A stretch of DNA of 64,000 nt, taken from Lentisphaerae bacterium GWF2_49_21 (lineage in GTDB: Bacteria > Verrucomicrobiota > Lentisphaeria > Victivallales > GWF2-50-93). The notes beneath the pieces are model-generated. The model did not search any database, was not told the origin of the DNA, and saw only the letters and a list, made by a program, of their open reading frames with translations. The position numbers and the translations under genes are program-made. The stretch lies in assembly GCA_001804805.1 (NCBI GenBank), contig MHBH01000042.1:1-64000 (forward strand), written 5' to 3'. Below, in pieces: positions 8,529 through 17,217 of the stretch (position 1 is its first letter; every line of letters begins with the position of its first letter).

Positions 8529-9917
8529 ATGAAATCGCCGAAGATCGTCGTCATTGGAGCCGGAAGCCATTTTTTTGGAAGACCTGTAATCTGGAACATG
8601 GTCAACAGCAAAATCCTCAGGGAAGGCACTCTTGCCCTTGTCGATACGAAACCTCATGTCCTGGATACCATGATGAAGATCGGACGCAAGGCGATCAATG
8701 CGACCAAGGCCCCAGTCAAGTTGATAGGTTCGACCGACCGTAAGGAAGTCCTTAAGGATGCAGATTTCGTTGTCCTTACGTTCAGCGATAAGAATGCATA
8801 TTACAGAGGGGTTGACTGCCGCGTATCTGAAAAATACGGTGTGAGGATGTGTTCTGGCGACACCATAGGCCCCGGAGGGATATTCCGTGCACTGCGCGAA
8901 ATTCCCAGGGCACTGGAAATGACCAAGGACATTGCGAAACTCGCACCGGAAGCCTGGACGATCAATTTTGTCAATCCGACTACTGTCCTCGGAATTGCGC
9001 TCATGAGATATGCCCCGCAGATCAGGAGCTTTGCGATCTGCGACGGACTTCATGAGCCCTATCAGAGGGTCAGGATGCTCAAGTCTGTAGGGATATTGCC
9101 CGAAGATGCAACGAGAATTTCTCCGGAGATGGAGCGGAACCTCGAATTGCATATCGAAGGAGTGAACCATTTCACCTGGCTTGCGAAGTTCGCATACAAG
9201 GGAAAGGATTATCTCCCGATCTGGAGGAAGAATTTGGCGGAAATGGCGAAGAAGGAGATCGACGACAACGACCAGAACGCAAATGCGTATGCCAAGTCGA
9301 AATTCAACGCCGCGTATTCGCTGCAGCTGATGGATATTTTCGGTGCCTATCCGTGCTGTACCGCCCATACGAAGGAATATGTCCCGTTCTTCCAGGGATA
9401 TGGCGTGAACTCGCCTTTCCCGGAGAAACTGATGGTGTTTGATGCGGAAAACAGGGATAAGGACATGAAGGCGAGATGGAATGAGAACGAGGAGTTCGCC
9501 AGTGGAAAGAAGAGCATGAAGGAATTTCTCACGAAAGGGAAGGGGGACCACGCGACCGATATCATTGAATCGATGTGGGGTGGACTAAGAAAGAAATTCT
9601 ATATCAATTCCGCAAACCGCGGTGCTGTGTCAAACATGGCAAACGATGCGTTCATCGAGCTTCTCTGTGATCTTGACATGAACGGTCCGCGTCCGCTTCC
9701 TGCAAGCCCGATGCCGCGAGGCCTGCTCGGATTGCAGCAGCAGGTCCTGGACACGCACGAGCTCACCGCGGAAGCCGCAGTCACATGCGACCGTGATATC
9801 CTCCTGAGGGCGATGATGACCGATCCGATCATCAACAACATCGAGGACGGAAAGAAGATCATGGACGAACTTTTTCAGGCGGAAAAGGACATTCTTCCCA
9901 AGAGCTGGTATAAATGA
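8529..9917 (+). CDS. GH4 family glycosidase (NAD+/Mn2+-dependent)
   Basis: Member of glycoside hydrolase family 4, whose enzymes cleave alpha- or beta-glycosides by an NAD+-dependent oxidation-elimination mechanism in the cytosol. The dinucleotide-binding loop is VVIGAGS (7-13). The family motif DTIGPGGIFRALREIP is at 111-126 and NFVNPTTVLG at 146-155. The metal ligands are expected at Cys171 (AICDGLHE, in place of the more usual CHS/CHE motif) and His214 (GVNHFTW). At 462 residues it has normal GH4 length and no signal peptide. An AGGAGAAGAG-type ribosome site precedes the ATG. The substrate (glucoside, galactoside, galacturonide or glucuronide) cannot be told. Divergent from the AraC-family gene. 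Confidence 0.9.
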   Translation: MKSPKIVVIGAGSHFFGRPVIWNMVNSKILREGTLALVDTKPHVLDTMMKIGRKAINATKAPVKLIGSTDRKEVLKDADFVVLTFSDKNAYYRGVDCRVSEKYGVRMCSGDTIGPGGIFRALREIPRALEMTKDIAKLAPEAWTINFVNPTTVLGIALMRYAPQIRSFAICDGLHEPYQRVRMLKSVGILPEDATRISPEMERNLELHIEGVNHFTWLAKFAYKGKDYLPIWRKNLAEMAKKEIDDNDQNANAYAKSKFNAAYSLQLMDIFGAYPCCTAHTKEYVPFFQGYGVNSPFPEKLMVFDAENRDKDMKARWNENEEFASGKKSMKEFLTKGKGDHATDIIESMWGGLRKKFYINSANRGAVSNMANDAFIELLCDLDMNGPRPLPASPMPRGLLGLQQQVLDTHELTAEAAVTCDRDILLRAMMTDPIINNIEDGKKIMDELFQAEKDILPKSWYK

Positions 9918-9970
9918 AAGTAGGGCGGGCTTTCAGCCCGTTCGAACAGGTTGGAAAACTTGTCATACTT
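9917..9970. repeat. Twin-hairpin element at the GH4 stop codon
   Basis: Begins at the last base of the GH4 stop. Hairpin 1 is CGGGCT-TTC-AGCCCG (9926-9940). Hairpin 2 is ACAGGTT-GGAA-AACTTGT (9946-9963). Loop TTC pairs with GAA of the second loop. Outer ends AAAGTAGG and CATACTT pair partly. A likely transcript end. Confidence 0.7.
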
Positions 9971-10050
9971 CTTAACCTTGCGAATATCGCAAAGGTATTT
10001 TTCAGGAGGTTTCTTGAAATGCCTGCGGTTTCCAAATATAGTGCCATACT

Positions 10051-10836
10051 ATGAAAATCAATTTTCTTGGTACTTGCGCAGGAACTGAGCCTATAGAAGG
10101 ATTCCGCCATGTCTCCTTCACAATCACCACCGGGAACAGGCTTTTCTGGTTTGATGCGGGGGAAAATTGTTCCTACGCGGCCCACCTTGGGGGGATCGAT
10201 CTTTTCAAGTCAAGGGCGGTTTTCCTGTCGCATACTCACATGGACCACGTCGGAGGTCTGCCCAACCTCCTCTGGAACATAAGAAAGCTAAACACTCTTC
10301 CTAAGAAGAAATCCTCTTTTTCCGGAAAGGTCTTGGATATCTTTTCGCCGGATCCGAGGCTTACGCCGGCAATCCTGAAGATTCTTTCATGTACCGAAGG
10401 GGGATTTGCGATAGACTTCAATATCCGGGAAAATCCGGTGGAGGACAAGATCATCTTCAACGAGGATGGTTTCAAGGTCCTTGCAGTGCACAACCACCAC
10501 TTAGGCCAATCAGATGGGAAATGGCAGTCGTTTTCATACAGAATAGAATGCGAGGGAAAGATGATAGTATATTCAGGAGATCTCAAGGAGATAGAGGAAA
10601 TTGACGGGATGACCACCGGGGCTGACCTTGTCCTGATTGAAACTGGACACCACCATCCGGGGGAAATATGCCTTCATTTCAGGGAACTGAAAAATTTTTC
10701 CGGTAAACTCGGATTTATCCATCATGGGCGTGCCATCATTGATGATTTTTATGGCGAACTTGAAAAGGCCAGAAAAATTCTTGGTAAGAGAGTGTTTTTC
10801 GCCAAAGAGGGGCAGGAAATGGAGATGGGAACTTAA
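10051..10836 (+). CDS. Metallo-beta-lactamase-fold hydrolase, RNase Z-like
   Basis: Zinc-dependent hydrolase of the metallo-beta-lactamase superfamily. The metal motif HTHMDH is at 61-66. The N-terminus MKINFLGTCAGTEP and the pattern of later histidines (HNHH near 149, ETGHHHPGE near 198, HHGR near 225) fit the RNase Z/ElaC-like branch. At 261 residues it is shorter than typical RNase Z (about 305), and the exosite insert is not evident. It is therefore more likely a metabolic or phosphodiester hydrolase than the tRNA 3'-processing enzyme. No signal peptide. It stands alone between GH4 and a small inverted-repeat element. Confidence 0.82.
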   Translation: MKINFLGTCAGTEPIEGFRHVSFTITTGNRLFWFDAGENCSYAAHLGGIDLFKSRAVFLSHTHMDHVGGLPNLLWNIRKLNTLPKKKSSFSGKVLDIFSPDPRLTPAILKILSCTEGGFAIDFNIRENPVEDKIIFNEDGFKVLAVHNHHLGQSDGKWQSFSYRIECEGKMIVYSGDLKEIEEIDGMTTGADLVLIETGHHHPGEICLHFRELKNFSGKLGFIHHGRAIIDDFYGELEKARKILGKRVFFAKEGQEMEMGT

Positions 10837-10855
10837 ATGGCAGTTATTGAGGCAG

Positions 10856-11047
10856 TTGGGGTCACACCCTGCACTATCAACTATAGGATTTGATGTAGCG
10901 AACCATTGCATTAGAATCTTATGCTACAATTTCCTAGAGCAGCTTGTGCCGTAACCAAAATATTAAAGATACATAATACGCTTAGCTCAAGGAAAAACAA
11001 TTGCTAATAACTCATCAGTTAGTTGATAGTGCAGGGTGTGACCCCAA
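10856..11047. mobile_element. MITE-like element with perfect 28-bp terminal inverted repeats
   Basis: The left end (10856-10883) starts TTGGGGTCACACCCTGCACT. The right end (11020-11047) is its exact reverse complement over 28 bp. The 136-bp interior has no ORF of note. No clear target-site duplication is visible at the borders. The right terminal repeat supplies the last codons of the neighbouring serine hydrolase gene, whose stop lies just inside the element. This points to insertion at the 3' end of a gene by a transposase encoded elsewhere. Confidence 0.75.
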
Positions 11048-12115
11048 AGTTCCTGTCATAGGGGAAATAAGGATGCCTCCTATGCGCGCCCTGAAGAGCA
11101 TGGAGCTTTCATAATTTTCAGGATTTCCCGGCATGTGTGTCCGGTTCGTGAGGATTATGATATACGCATTCAGCACTGGATCAATCCATAGGGAATGGCC
11201 GGTCCAGCCGCCATGTCCAATCGCAGAATCCGACAATCCTGTTGGACGCTGTGTGCATTCTGAACAGGATCTCATATCCCAGCCGAATGATCTCCGCGGA
11301 AGTCTGTGAGGGCTGCATTCCTTCATGAGCCATTGAAGTGTCTCGTCCTTGAGAATTTGTAAATTGCCTGACCAGCCGCCGGACAGGATCATGCGGCAGA
11401 ACAGCGACAGATCCCCTGCAGTTGAGAACAGTCCGGCATTTCCAATGGCATGCGCAACCTTACGGGCCTGTTCGTCGGCGATCGTGCCGGCAGGAACTTG
11501 TGTCGGGACAACGCGGTCCAGTTCAGAAAGAACAGGCCCAAAGCGAGTATCTTTCATGACCAGCGGATCAAACAAATGCTGCCTGCAGAAAGATGGAAGA
11601 TCCTCCCCGCTGAGTTTTTCAACGAGATGTCCCAGGACAATAAAGTTCCGGCATGAATACACAAAACGCTCCCTGTGAGGCCATTGAGGAGGTGCCGTTA
11701 CGGCGTCATGAACAAGCTGATCCGGTTCAGAGGATGTGAATTTATGGTTGTCGTAGCCTGAGCAGTGGGTGGCAAGATCCCGTACTTGAATTGAACTACC
11801 TTCAAATTCTCCAATCCCAGGAAGATATCTGGAGACAGGAGAGTCCGGGTCAAGAAGACCATTGTCAATGCATACCCCGTAAGCTGAAGTTGTTGCAACT
11901 GCCTTGGTAATGCTTGCTACGTCGAAAATAGAATTTTTACGCATAGGTGCCGCATTAGGATGAACCGAGGCGGAACCCCAGGACCAATGCACGTCCAGAG
12001 AATCATTTCGTCCGGCGGCGACCACCAGACCATGAAGGATTCCATTTTTTGCTGCGAGCCTGCTATCCGATTCAAGGAGCGCAGAGATAGTTTTACTTGG
12101 AAGATTGTTTCCCAT
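11015..12115 (-). CDS. Serine beta-lactamase-like hydrolase (class C/esterase type)
   Basis: Penicillin-binding-protein-like serine hydrolase. The nucleophile motif SITK is at 68-71, the tyrosine motif YSCRN at 153-157 and the third motif GHGGWTG at 300-306. There is no signal peptide, which argues for a cytosolic esterase or peptidase rather than a resistance enzyme. The gene starts 5 bp after the stop of the GH57-like gene, so it is the last member of that operon. The final codons (about GSHPALSTN) come from the terminal repeat of the element at 10856-11047, so the native C-terminus has been replaced or extended. Confidence 0.87.
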   Translation of the reverse strand: MGNNLPSKTISALLESDSRLAAKNGILHGLVVAAGRNDSLDVHWSWGSASVHPNAAPMRKNSIFDVASITKAVATTSAYGVCIDNGLLDPDSPVSRYLPGIGEFEGSSIQVRDLATHCSGYDNHKFTSSEPDQLVHDAVTAPPQWPHRERFVYSCRNFIVLGHLVEKLSGEDLPSFCRQHLFDPLVMKDTRFGPVLSELDRVVPTQVPAGTIADEQARKVAHAIGNAGLFSTAGDLSLFCRMILSGGWSGNLQILKDETLQWLMKECSPHRLPRRSFGWDMRSCSECTQRPTGLSDSAIGHGGWTGHSLWIDPVLNAYIIILTNRTHMPGNPENYESSMLFRARIGGILISPMTGTLGSHPALSTN

Positions 12116-12120
12116 AGTAA

Positions 12121-13530
12121 TCAGGATTTTGATTTTTTCTCTTCGAAATAATCCATTGCCATGAGTTCGTCGCTGATGGCGGCGATCTGCGTGGCCATTA
12201 TGTCGGGGGAATAAAGTCCCTTCATATGGGCTATCTTTTTCGCCTTCATCAATTTTCTAATGTTGTCATTGGCGAGAGTGAGAGCCGACAATGCCTCTTT
12301 CACGTTGAATCTTCCGGGGGATGTCGGTGCCGGAGGCCAGCGCGAATCGCTTACATACGCGGTGGTTATGTTCCGCATGATCTCCTTGAAGGAGGAATCC
12401 TTGCGCATGTTTGTGATCTTGAGATGGGCCGCGATGCTTTTCAGTCCCTGGTGCATGCTCTGGCATACGGGATCGAGCATACGTGAATAGACGGTATTCG
12501 CCCAGGCCTTTGCCGTGCCGCCGTGCCAGGCGCAGCCGTTCTCGATGCATTCGAATCCTTTTCCGGGAATTGAATCATATCTTTTCACAGCTTCAGAAGG
12601 AGTGATGAGATCGAAACCAAGTTCCTTTGAAAGCACAAGTATCTCCTTGAAACGTACCACGCTTTCTGGAGCATGCTCGAAGAAACGGGCGAGTCCGAAC
12701 TGTTTCACATAGAAATAAGCTGTAGTCCCGACATATTCCGCATCTTCCGCATAAGGCATGATGAATCCGTCACCGCCGGGAATTCTGTTCTTGAACCTGA
12801 GCAATGTCTCTCTTACCTCCTCGATCTTTATAGGATCCTTCCTGTTGCCTTCCGTTGCGCCCATCAGGTACCAGAGCATGATATTGCACATCATGTCGGA
12901 ACGGAGTATTACCTGAAGCCCGTTGTCCAGACGGTTAGGCCTGAAGAGGGTTTTCATGAAGCTTTTATTCTTTTCCAATGCTTTGTCAATCTTGAACAGC
13001 TGGTTCTTGTTACTGTGACCTCTGACATCGAAACGCAGTCCGGTGGCTTCGCGGACACCAGGAGCCGCCGAGAGCAGATATGAATCGGCGTCGGCGATGA
13101 GGATCTTGAAACCGGCCTTCTTGAAAATATCAGGTATGAAGCTTGCCCAGCTGCATTCCGGATTCCAACCTGTCACAGGTTTTACACCGGTATATTTCTC
13201 CCAGGTTTCCCTGCCGCTTATCAGAGAATCAAGCCCGATTTCGGGATCGATGTTCGCAAGCATTATGTGTGTCTGCGGAGAGGCGACCGGTTCAATGCGT
13301 CCTTCCTCGATACCTGTCACCAGCTTCTTCATTACTTTCGGACATTCCTTGGCGATGATCTCGATGGTTTCGCCGGACGCCTCGAATGCAATCTTCACAT
13401 CCAGTTCCTCTGAAAGATCAAAGATCTTCTCGTATGACTGCTTGACCACCCATGCTCTCTTTTCGATCGGAAGCTGTGAATACTGCAGATTGCCATGGGG
13501 CATGAACAAAATTCCTGGCTTGCTAGACAT
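12121..13530 (-). CDS. GH57-like glycosidase
   Basis: Probable retaining glycosidase of the GH57 superfamily, which has a seven-stranded barrel. Visible motifs are PHGNLQY at 11-17 (GH57 motif 1 histidine), the IAFEASGETIEII block near 48-60, and GWNPECSW at 121-128, where Glu125 is the likely nucleophile. A second-acid candidate lies around AEDAEYVG. At 469 residues it has no signal peptide, so it is cytosolic. The family acts on alpha-glucans or galactosides, but this divergent member cannot be given a substrate. It sits between the DUF1961-type gene and the serine hydrolase in the operon-like run. Confidence 0.72.
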   Translation of the reverse strand: MSSKPGILFMPHGNLQYSQLPIEKRAWVVKQSYEKIFDLSEELDVKIAFEASGETIEIIAKECPKVMKKLVTGIEEGRIEPVASPQTHIMLANIDPEIGLDSLISGRETWEKYTGVKPVTGWNPECSWASFIPDIFKKAGFKILIADADSYLLSAAPGVREATGLRFDVRGHSNKNQLFKIDKALEKNKSFMKTLFRPNRLDNGLQVILRSDMMCNIMLWYLMGATEGNRKDPIKIEEVRETLLRFKNRIPGGDGFIMPYAEDAEYVGTTAYFYVKQFGLARFFEHAPESVVRFKEILVLSKELGFDLITPSEAVKRYDSIPGKGFECIENGCAWHGGTAKAWANTVYSRMLDPVCQSMHQGLKSIAAHLKITNMRKDSSFKEIMRNITTAYVSDSRWPPAPTSPGRFNVKEALSALTLANDNIRKLMKAKKIAHMKGLYSPDIMATQIAAISDELMAMDYFEEKKSKS

Positions 13531-13576
13531 ATTTATCCTTTTCGTTGTTATATGTGTTTACAAAATTGATTCATAA

Positions 13577-13627
13577 GGAGCGCCGGTCTCCAGACCGGCT
13601 TTTTGCCGACCTGGAGGTCGGCGTTCC
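13577..13627. repeat. Twin-hairpin element (13577)
   Basis: Outer ends GGAGCGCC and GGCGTTCC pair. Hairpin 1 is GCCGGTC-TCCA-GACCGGC (13582-13599). Hairpin 2 is GCCGACC-TGGA-GGTCGGC (13605-13622). The loops TCCA and TGGA are exact reverse complements. The element ends 2 bp from the stop of the DUF1961-type gene. Confidence 0.8.
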
Positions 13628-13629
13628 AT

Positions 13630-14358
13630 TTAATTCTCCCATATTGAAACGTTCTTGTACAGTCCGACGCGTGTGCACATATGCCGGATGCCGATGCGGC
13701 CGGAGTCCGGGACTTTTATCTTGCTTATATCCCATCGGAAATACTTGTCCTTTCCGTCGCCCTCTATCCGTAGTACAAGATCCTCATTGGTCTTGATGCA
13801 GGTGAAGACATAGGGGATGTCCTTCTTAAAAAGACCGGAATCGGTACATGAAGGTTCGAGTTCGGTGTCCTGGAACTTGCCGGTCGGATCGCGCGGGTAC
13901 AGCCTTGCCCTCACATAGTCGCGGTTGTTGTCAGGATGATGCGAGCCTGTGTTGGCGGCATAGCTGATGTGAAGGAGGCGCATGTTGTCATAATAGGCGT
14001 TCATGGCAGCGACTTTCCTGAGATCGTTCCATTCCGTGATATTTTCCGAAAATGGAGGAGTGCCTTTTCCGGTAGCCTGGATATAGAGGATATTTACAAA
14101 ATCCGGAATATCCTCCAGACGGGTGAAAGTGAAGTTTATTTTCACATCCCCCTTGAATGACTGGCTGGTCCAGAGGACTGCATGTGAGTCGTTTGCCTTG
14201 GGGTTGGGTCCGGCCGAGAAGATCATTCCTTCAGGCGTGTTTTCGACTTTGGCGAGTGCACCGTCCAGGAACCATTTTTGTTTCCATTCGCCCGTACAGT
14301 CATCTTCGAACGACTTTTGCCATGGAAACTGGTTTAATTCTTGAAAAAGCTTGTTCAT
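13630..14358 (-). CDS. DUF1961-type concanavalin-like protein
   Basis: Resembles the DUF1961 family, beta-sandwich (lectin/lyase-like) proteins found in polysaccharide loci. Family-like stretches are FEDDCTGEWKQKWFLDG near 17-33, the IYIQATGKGTPPF-like segment near 95, and MNAYYDNMRLLHISYAANTG near 120-140. I start it at MNKLFQ (14358), which has TTAGGA upstream. The longer frame to 14394 would run through a twin-hairpin repeat. That leaves 242 residues and no signal peptide. Function unknown; operon position suggests work on pectin-type oligosaccharides in the cytosol. Confidence 0.7.
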   Translation of the reverse strand: MNKLFQELNQFPWQKSFEDDCTGEWKQKWFLDGALAKVENTPEGMIFSAGPNPKANDSHAVLWTSQSFKGDVKINFTFTRLEDIPDFVNILYIQATGKGTPPFSENITEWNDLRKVAAMNAYYDNMRLLHISYAANTGSHHPDNNRDYVRARLYPRDPTGKFQDTELEPSCTDSGLFKKDIPYVFTCIKTNEDLVLRIEGDGKDKYFRWDISKIKVPDSGRIGIRHMCTRVGLYKNVSIWEN

Positions 14359-14365
14359 AATTCCT

Positions 14366-14439
14366 AAGTAGGTACGCCCTTTAGGGTGTACCAAGTATTG
14401 AAATTTAAGAATGGTACAGGCTAAAGCCCGTACCTACTT
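14366..14439. repeat. Twin-hairpin element (14366)
   Basis: Outer ends AAGTAGG and CCTACTT are perfectly complementary. Hairpin 1 is GGTACGCCC-TTTA-GGGTGTACC. Hairpin 2 is GGTACAGGC-TAAA-GCCCGTACC, which pairs with G-U on the minus strand. Loops TTTA and TAAA are reverse complements. It abuts the stop codon of the esterase gene (14439-14441). Confidence 0.8.
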
Positions 14440-15176
14440 CACTCCGGCCATTCCTTGGGTTCCTTCAGATATGGTTTCAGTTCAGGAATATCCTTCTGTA
14501 TCGCCTCCACGATGAATCCGGCCATCACGATAGCACCTTTTTTTGAGAAATGGGTGCGGTCGGTAGCGCTGCAATACAGATCTTCCGAACCGGCATCTCC
14601 CAGTTTCTCGAGAAGTTCGCGGCTCTTCTGGTGCAGATCTATCAACGGTGTATTGGTCGCCTTGGCGACATTGCGCATTGTTTCCGCATAAGGGCCGAGA
14701 ATGTCCTTGACCTTGCCTTCCGAGTTGAAATACCTCCTGTGCATCGGAGTGACCAATATGACCTTTGCGCCGGCAGCCTTTCCTTCGGAAACGTATTTTT
14801 CCAGATATTCCTTGTAGTCCGTAGACGCATCTGTCGATTCCGGCTTGTCCTTGGCATGGGAATCGTTGTGACCGAACTGTATGAATATCACATCGGGCTT
14901 TCCTTCAAGCACCTTTTTCCAGCGCCCTTCGCTGATGAAGGTCTTCGTGCTCCTGCCTCCGGCCGCGGCATTCCTGCATTCTACTTTGGGACCGAAGAAA
15001 GACGGCAGGATCTGCCCCCAACCTCTCTTGTTTTCGTCCTCAGGATAGTTCTGGACGGTCGAATCTCCGACAAAAATAATCTTCTTCACTGGAAGCTCCT
15101 CTGAAATTGCGGTTGAGGTAAATAAGGTGGCAACTATAAATGAAATAGCCATAAACATCAAAGTCTTTATTTTCAC
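14439..15176 (-). CDS. Secreted SGNH esterase, rhamnogalacturonan acetylesterase-like (CE12)
   Basis: Predicted to remove acetyl groups from pectic rhamnogalacturonan or xylan-type chains. After a signal peptide (IKTLMFMAISFIVATLFTST) the catalytic block reads IIFVGDSTVQNY, with the serine in GDS. Further SGNH blocks are the oxyanion residues in AAAGGRST and GHNDSH, and the Asp-His pair in DRTHFSKKGA near the C-terminus. I start it at the GTG at 15176, since the ATG at 15221 would place a twin-hairpin repeat in the reading frame. The length (~245 aa) fits CE12. It follows the beta-helix lyase-like gene in the same run. Confidence 0.85.
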   Translation of the reverse strand: MKIKTLMFMAISFIVATLFTSTAISEELPVKKIIFVGDSTVQNYPEDENKRGWGQILPSFFGPKVECRNAAAGGRSTKTFISEGRWKKVLEGKPDVIFIQFGHNDSHAKDKPESTDASTDYKEYLEKYVSEGKAAGAKVILVTPMHRRYFNSEGKVKDILGPYAETMRNVAKATNTPLIDLHQKSRELLEKLGDAGSEDLYCSATDRTHFSKKGAIVMAGFIVEAIQKDIPELKPYLKEPKEWPE

Positions 15177-15192
15177 GAGATACCTGCCTTTG

Positions 15193-15257
15193 AAGTAGGT
15201 ACGGGCTTTAGCCTGTACCAAGAATTAAGATGGTACATCCTAAAGGACGTACCTACT
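15193..15257. repeat. Twin-hairpin element (15193)
   Basis: Outer ends AAGTAGG and CCTAC(T). Hairpin 1 is GGTACGGGC-TTTA-GCCTGTACC (15198-15219). Hairpin 2 is GGTACATCC-TAAA-GGACGTACC (15232-15253). Loops TTTA and TAAA are exact reverse complements. It lies between the beta-helix gene and the esterase gene. Confidence 0.8.
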
Positions 15258-15263
15258 AGGAAA

Positions 15264-17180
15264 TCACTTCGGTTCCAGAGTCACCTGGTCGATATAAAGA
15301 GGCTTGAATTCCCCGAAGGTCCTGATAGAGAATCCCGAGAAGGAGTCGAATTCCTCGTTCTTATCCTCCAGAAAATCTGAGAGGGGGATTCTCACTTCCT
15401 GCCAGTCGGAGACGCTACCGTCGAATTTCCCAGGGAGGGAAATCTCCTTTGTCTTGACTTCTTCGTTCATGTTCATCACTTTTATCTTGAGATCCTTGTA
15501 GCTCTGTCCGGCTGCGCACTTAATCTTCATCTGCAGGATCCATTTGGCCTTTTCGTGCGAACTGAGATCCACCACCGCCTCGCGTCTCTTTGTCATATAG
15601 CTCGCACCACCCGCGCCCTTGGAAGCGACCTCAAGGTACGTATCCTTGCCGTCCTTGGACATCTTCATTTCAGCCCCTTTCCATCCGGACAGATACCAGC
15701 CAGAAGGATTCTTGTCTTTGAAGATCGAAATTGAACTGGCTGGAAGTCTTTTGGCCTCAACGGTGATCAACGGCTGTTTTTTACGTCCGAGCTCCAGTAG
15801 GTTTTCATCTTTCCAGCCGGAATTGTATCCTTTGGCGGGGCCGAACTCCACGCTGTCAAAAGCCTTTCCCACATCGAAAAGTTTTTTGCCTTCTTCGGGA
15901 TTTGCATATCCCATGGCTTCACCGGGACGTCCACCCGGAGTCCATATCACAGAATTTACGTTGTCGATCCTGGCGATTGTGTCCTTCTGGTTTTCGGAGA
16001 AAGTGACAATGCAGTCTTCGAGCAAGATCTTCATTTCCTTCGCCTTTTCAGGAGTGACGTGCCAGTCATTGAATACAATTGAATATGGATTGTCCACGAA
16101 GCTGCATTTGTATGCGAAGACCTTGCCAGTAGTCCAAAGGCCGGTTTCCTCGCTGTTGCCGCCCCTCTTGAAGGCATATGCGCCCAGGCACCGGATCATC
16201 ACTGCTCCGGGATTCGAGCTCCAGAAACGGAAATCTTTCTTGTTGCGCAGTGCAACACATCCGATCAGAAGAGGATTTACCGTCTTCAGATCCCATCCGC
16301 CGTCCGTATTGTCAAACGCCTTGCATCCAATGTAGGTCAGGTTGTATGAGTTTCTTTCGGCGCAGAAGCCGTCGGCGTTCCAATATCCTTCTCCGGCATC
16401 CCAGTAGTTGTTGCGAGATTCGCAGTTTATGAATGTGATGTCATGGTCGTTGACCCCTTCGCTTCCGCCCTGTGATGAGAAACCCATGTGGAAGGCTTCA
16501 GTCGCCCATTCCTTGCCGCCTGCATCGGCGTAGCAGTTCTCGACGGTGATATTATAGCATCCATCCTTGAAGCGGAATCCGCGTTTGGCATATTTTTCTA
16601 CACGGATGTTTCGGATCAGGATGTCATGTGAACCTATTTCAGGTTTCAGGACATCGGCACCTCCGGTAATTATGACGCCCTCCCGCATCTCCTGCATGGA
16701 TATGTTTTCAATTCGGCCGAAGGCCACGTTGCCTGGAATTTCAATTTCAACTCCGATCTTGCACTTGGCGATTCCGAAATTCTCTATCGCCCACCAGGTA
16801 GATCCCTTGCTGACCTTGAAGACGGAAAATCCTTTCTCCTTGTCATTCTTGCCCCATGTGCCTGTGAGCGTCGGCAGTTTTCCGTCCTTTGCCTTTCCAC
16901 TTATCTTACGGAGTTCCTTCTCATTCTTCCCGTCGGCTTTTACCAGAAGCTGTTTTGCAGGATATTCCCCGCCCTCGAGATAAAGCGTGCTTCCTGGAGC
17001 CAGCGAGTCCCAGGCCTTCTGCAGGGCCCCTTCATCCTGCTTGTATGAGAGGGCGTTTTCCAGACTTGAACCGTCCTTTGTTCCTGCGCCTTCCAGGTTC
17101 ATGTAGATATCTCCGGCCCATATGTCGGATGGACTTGCCAGGATCATCGCCAACGCCGCCGTCTTCAGTAACATCTTCAT
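15264..17180 (-). CDS. Secreted right-handed beta-helix protein, PL9-like pectate lyase candidate
   Basis: Secreted parallel beta-helix protein. The signal peptide is followed by the short strand-start seen in many helix lyases (YMNLEGAGTKDGSS near 28). Coils run to about residue 400. The stretch NADGFCAERNSYNLTYIGCK with DNTDGGWDLKT matches the PL9 core, where Asp residues bind Ca2+. The last ~150 residues look like a carbohydrate-binding beta-sandwich ending in LYIDQVTLEPK. I start it at the ATG at 17180, which has AAGGAG eight bases upstream; the frame opens at a TTG six bases earlier. Flanked by a pseudopilin gene upstream and the CE12 esterase downstream. I cannot confirm the catalytic lysine, so lyase activity is inference. 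Confidence 0.78.
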   Translation of the reverse strand: MKMLLKTAALAMILASPSDIWAGDIYMNLEGAGTKDGSSLENALSYKQDEGALQKAWDSLAPGSTLYLEGGEYPAKQLLVKADGKNEKELRKISGKAKDGKLPTLTGTWGKNDKEKGFSVFKVSKGSTWWAIENFGIAKCKIGVEIEIPGNVAFGRIENISMQEMREGVIITGGADVLKPEIGSHDILIRNIRVEKYAKRGFRFKDGCYNITVENCYADAGGKEWATEAFHMGFSSQGGSEGVNDHDITFINCESRNNYWDAGEGYWNADGFCAERNSYNLTYIGCKAFDNTDGGWDLKTVNPLLIGCVALRNKKDFRFWSSNPGAVMIRCLGAYAFKRGGNSEETGLWTTGKVFAYKCSFVDNPYSIVFNDWHVTPEKAKEMKILLEDCIVTFSENQKDTIARIDNVNSVIWTPGGRPGEAMGYANPEEGKKLFDVGKAFDSVEFGPAKGYNSGWKDENLLELGRKKQPLITVEAKRLPASSISIFKDKNPSGWYLSGWKGAEMKMSKDGKDTYLEVASKGAGGASYMTKRREAVVDLSSHEKAKWILQMKIKCAAGQSYKDLKIKVMNMNEEVKTKEISLPGKFDGSVSDWQEVRIPLSDFLEDKNEEFDSFSGFSIRTFGEFKPLYIDQVTLEPK

Positions 17181-17217
17181 TTTCAAAACTCCTTTTCAAA
17201 TATTTTATATGATTAGC

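Noticed and set aside
8451-9551. 366-codon minus-strand frame opposite GH4
   Set aside because: It overlaps the clear GH4 gene and its composition is that of a shadow frame; no recognisable domain.
10051-10836. Canonical RNase Z (rnz)
   Set aside because: Zinc motif and N-terminus fit, but the protein is short and the exosite insert is not evident, so I kept the broader call.
11015-12115. Antibiotic-resistance beta-lactamase
   Set aside because: Motifs fit the PBP-like serine hydrolase superfamily, but there is no signal peptide and the context is sugar catabolism; an esterase or peptidase is likelier.
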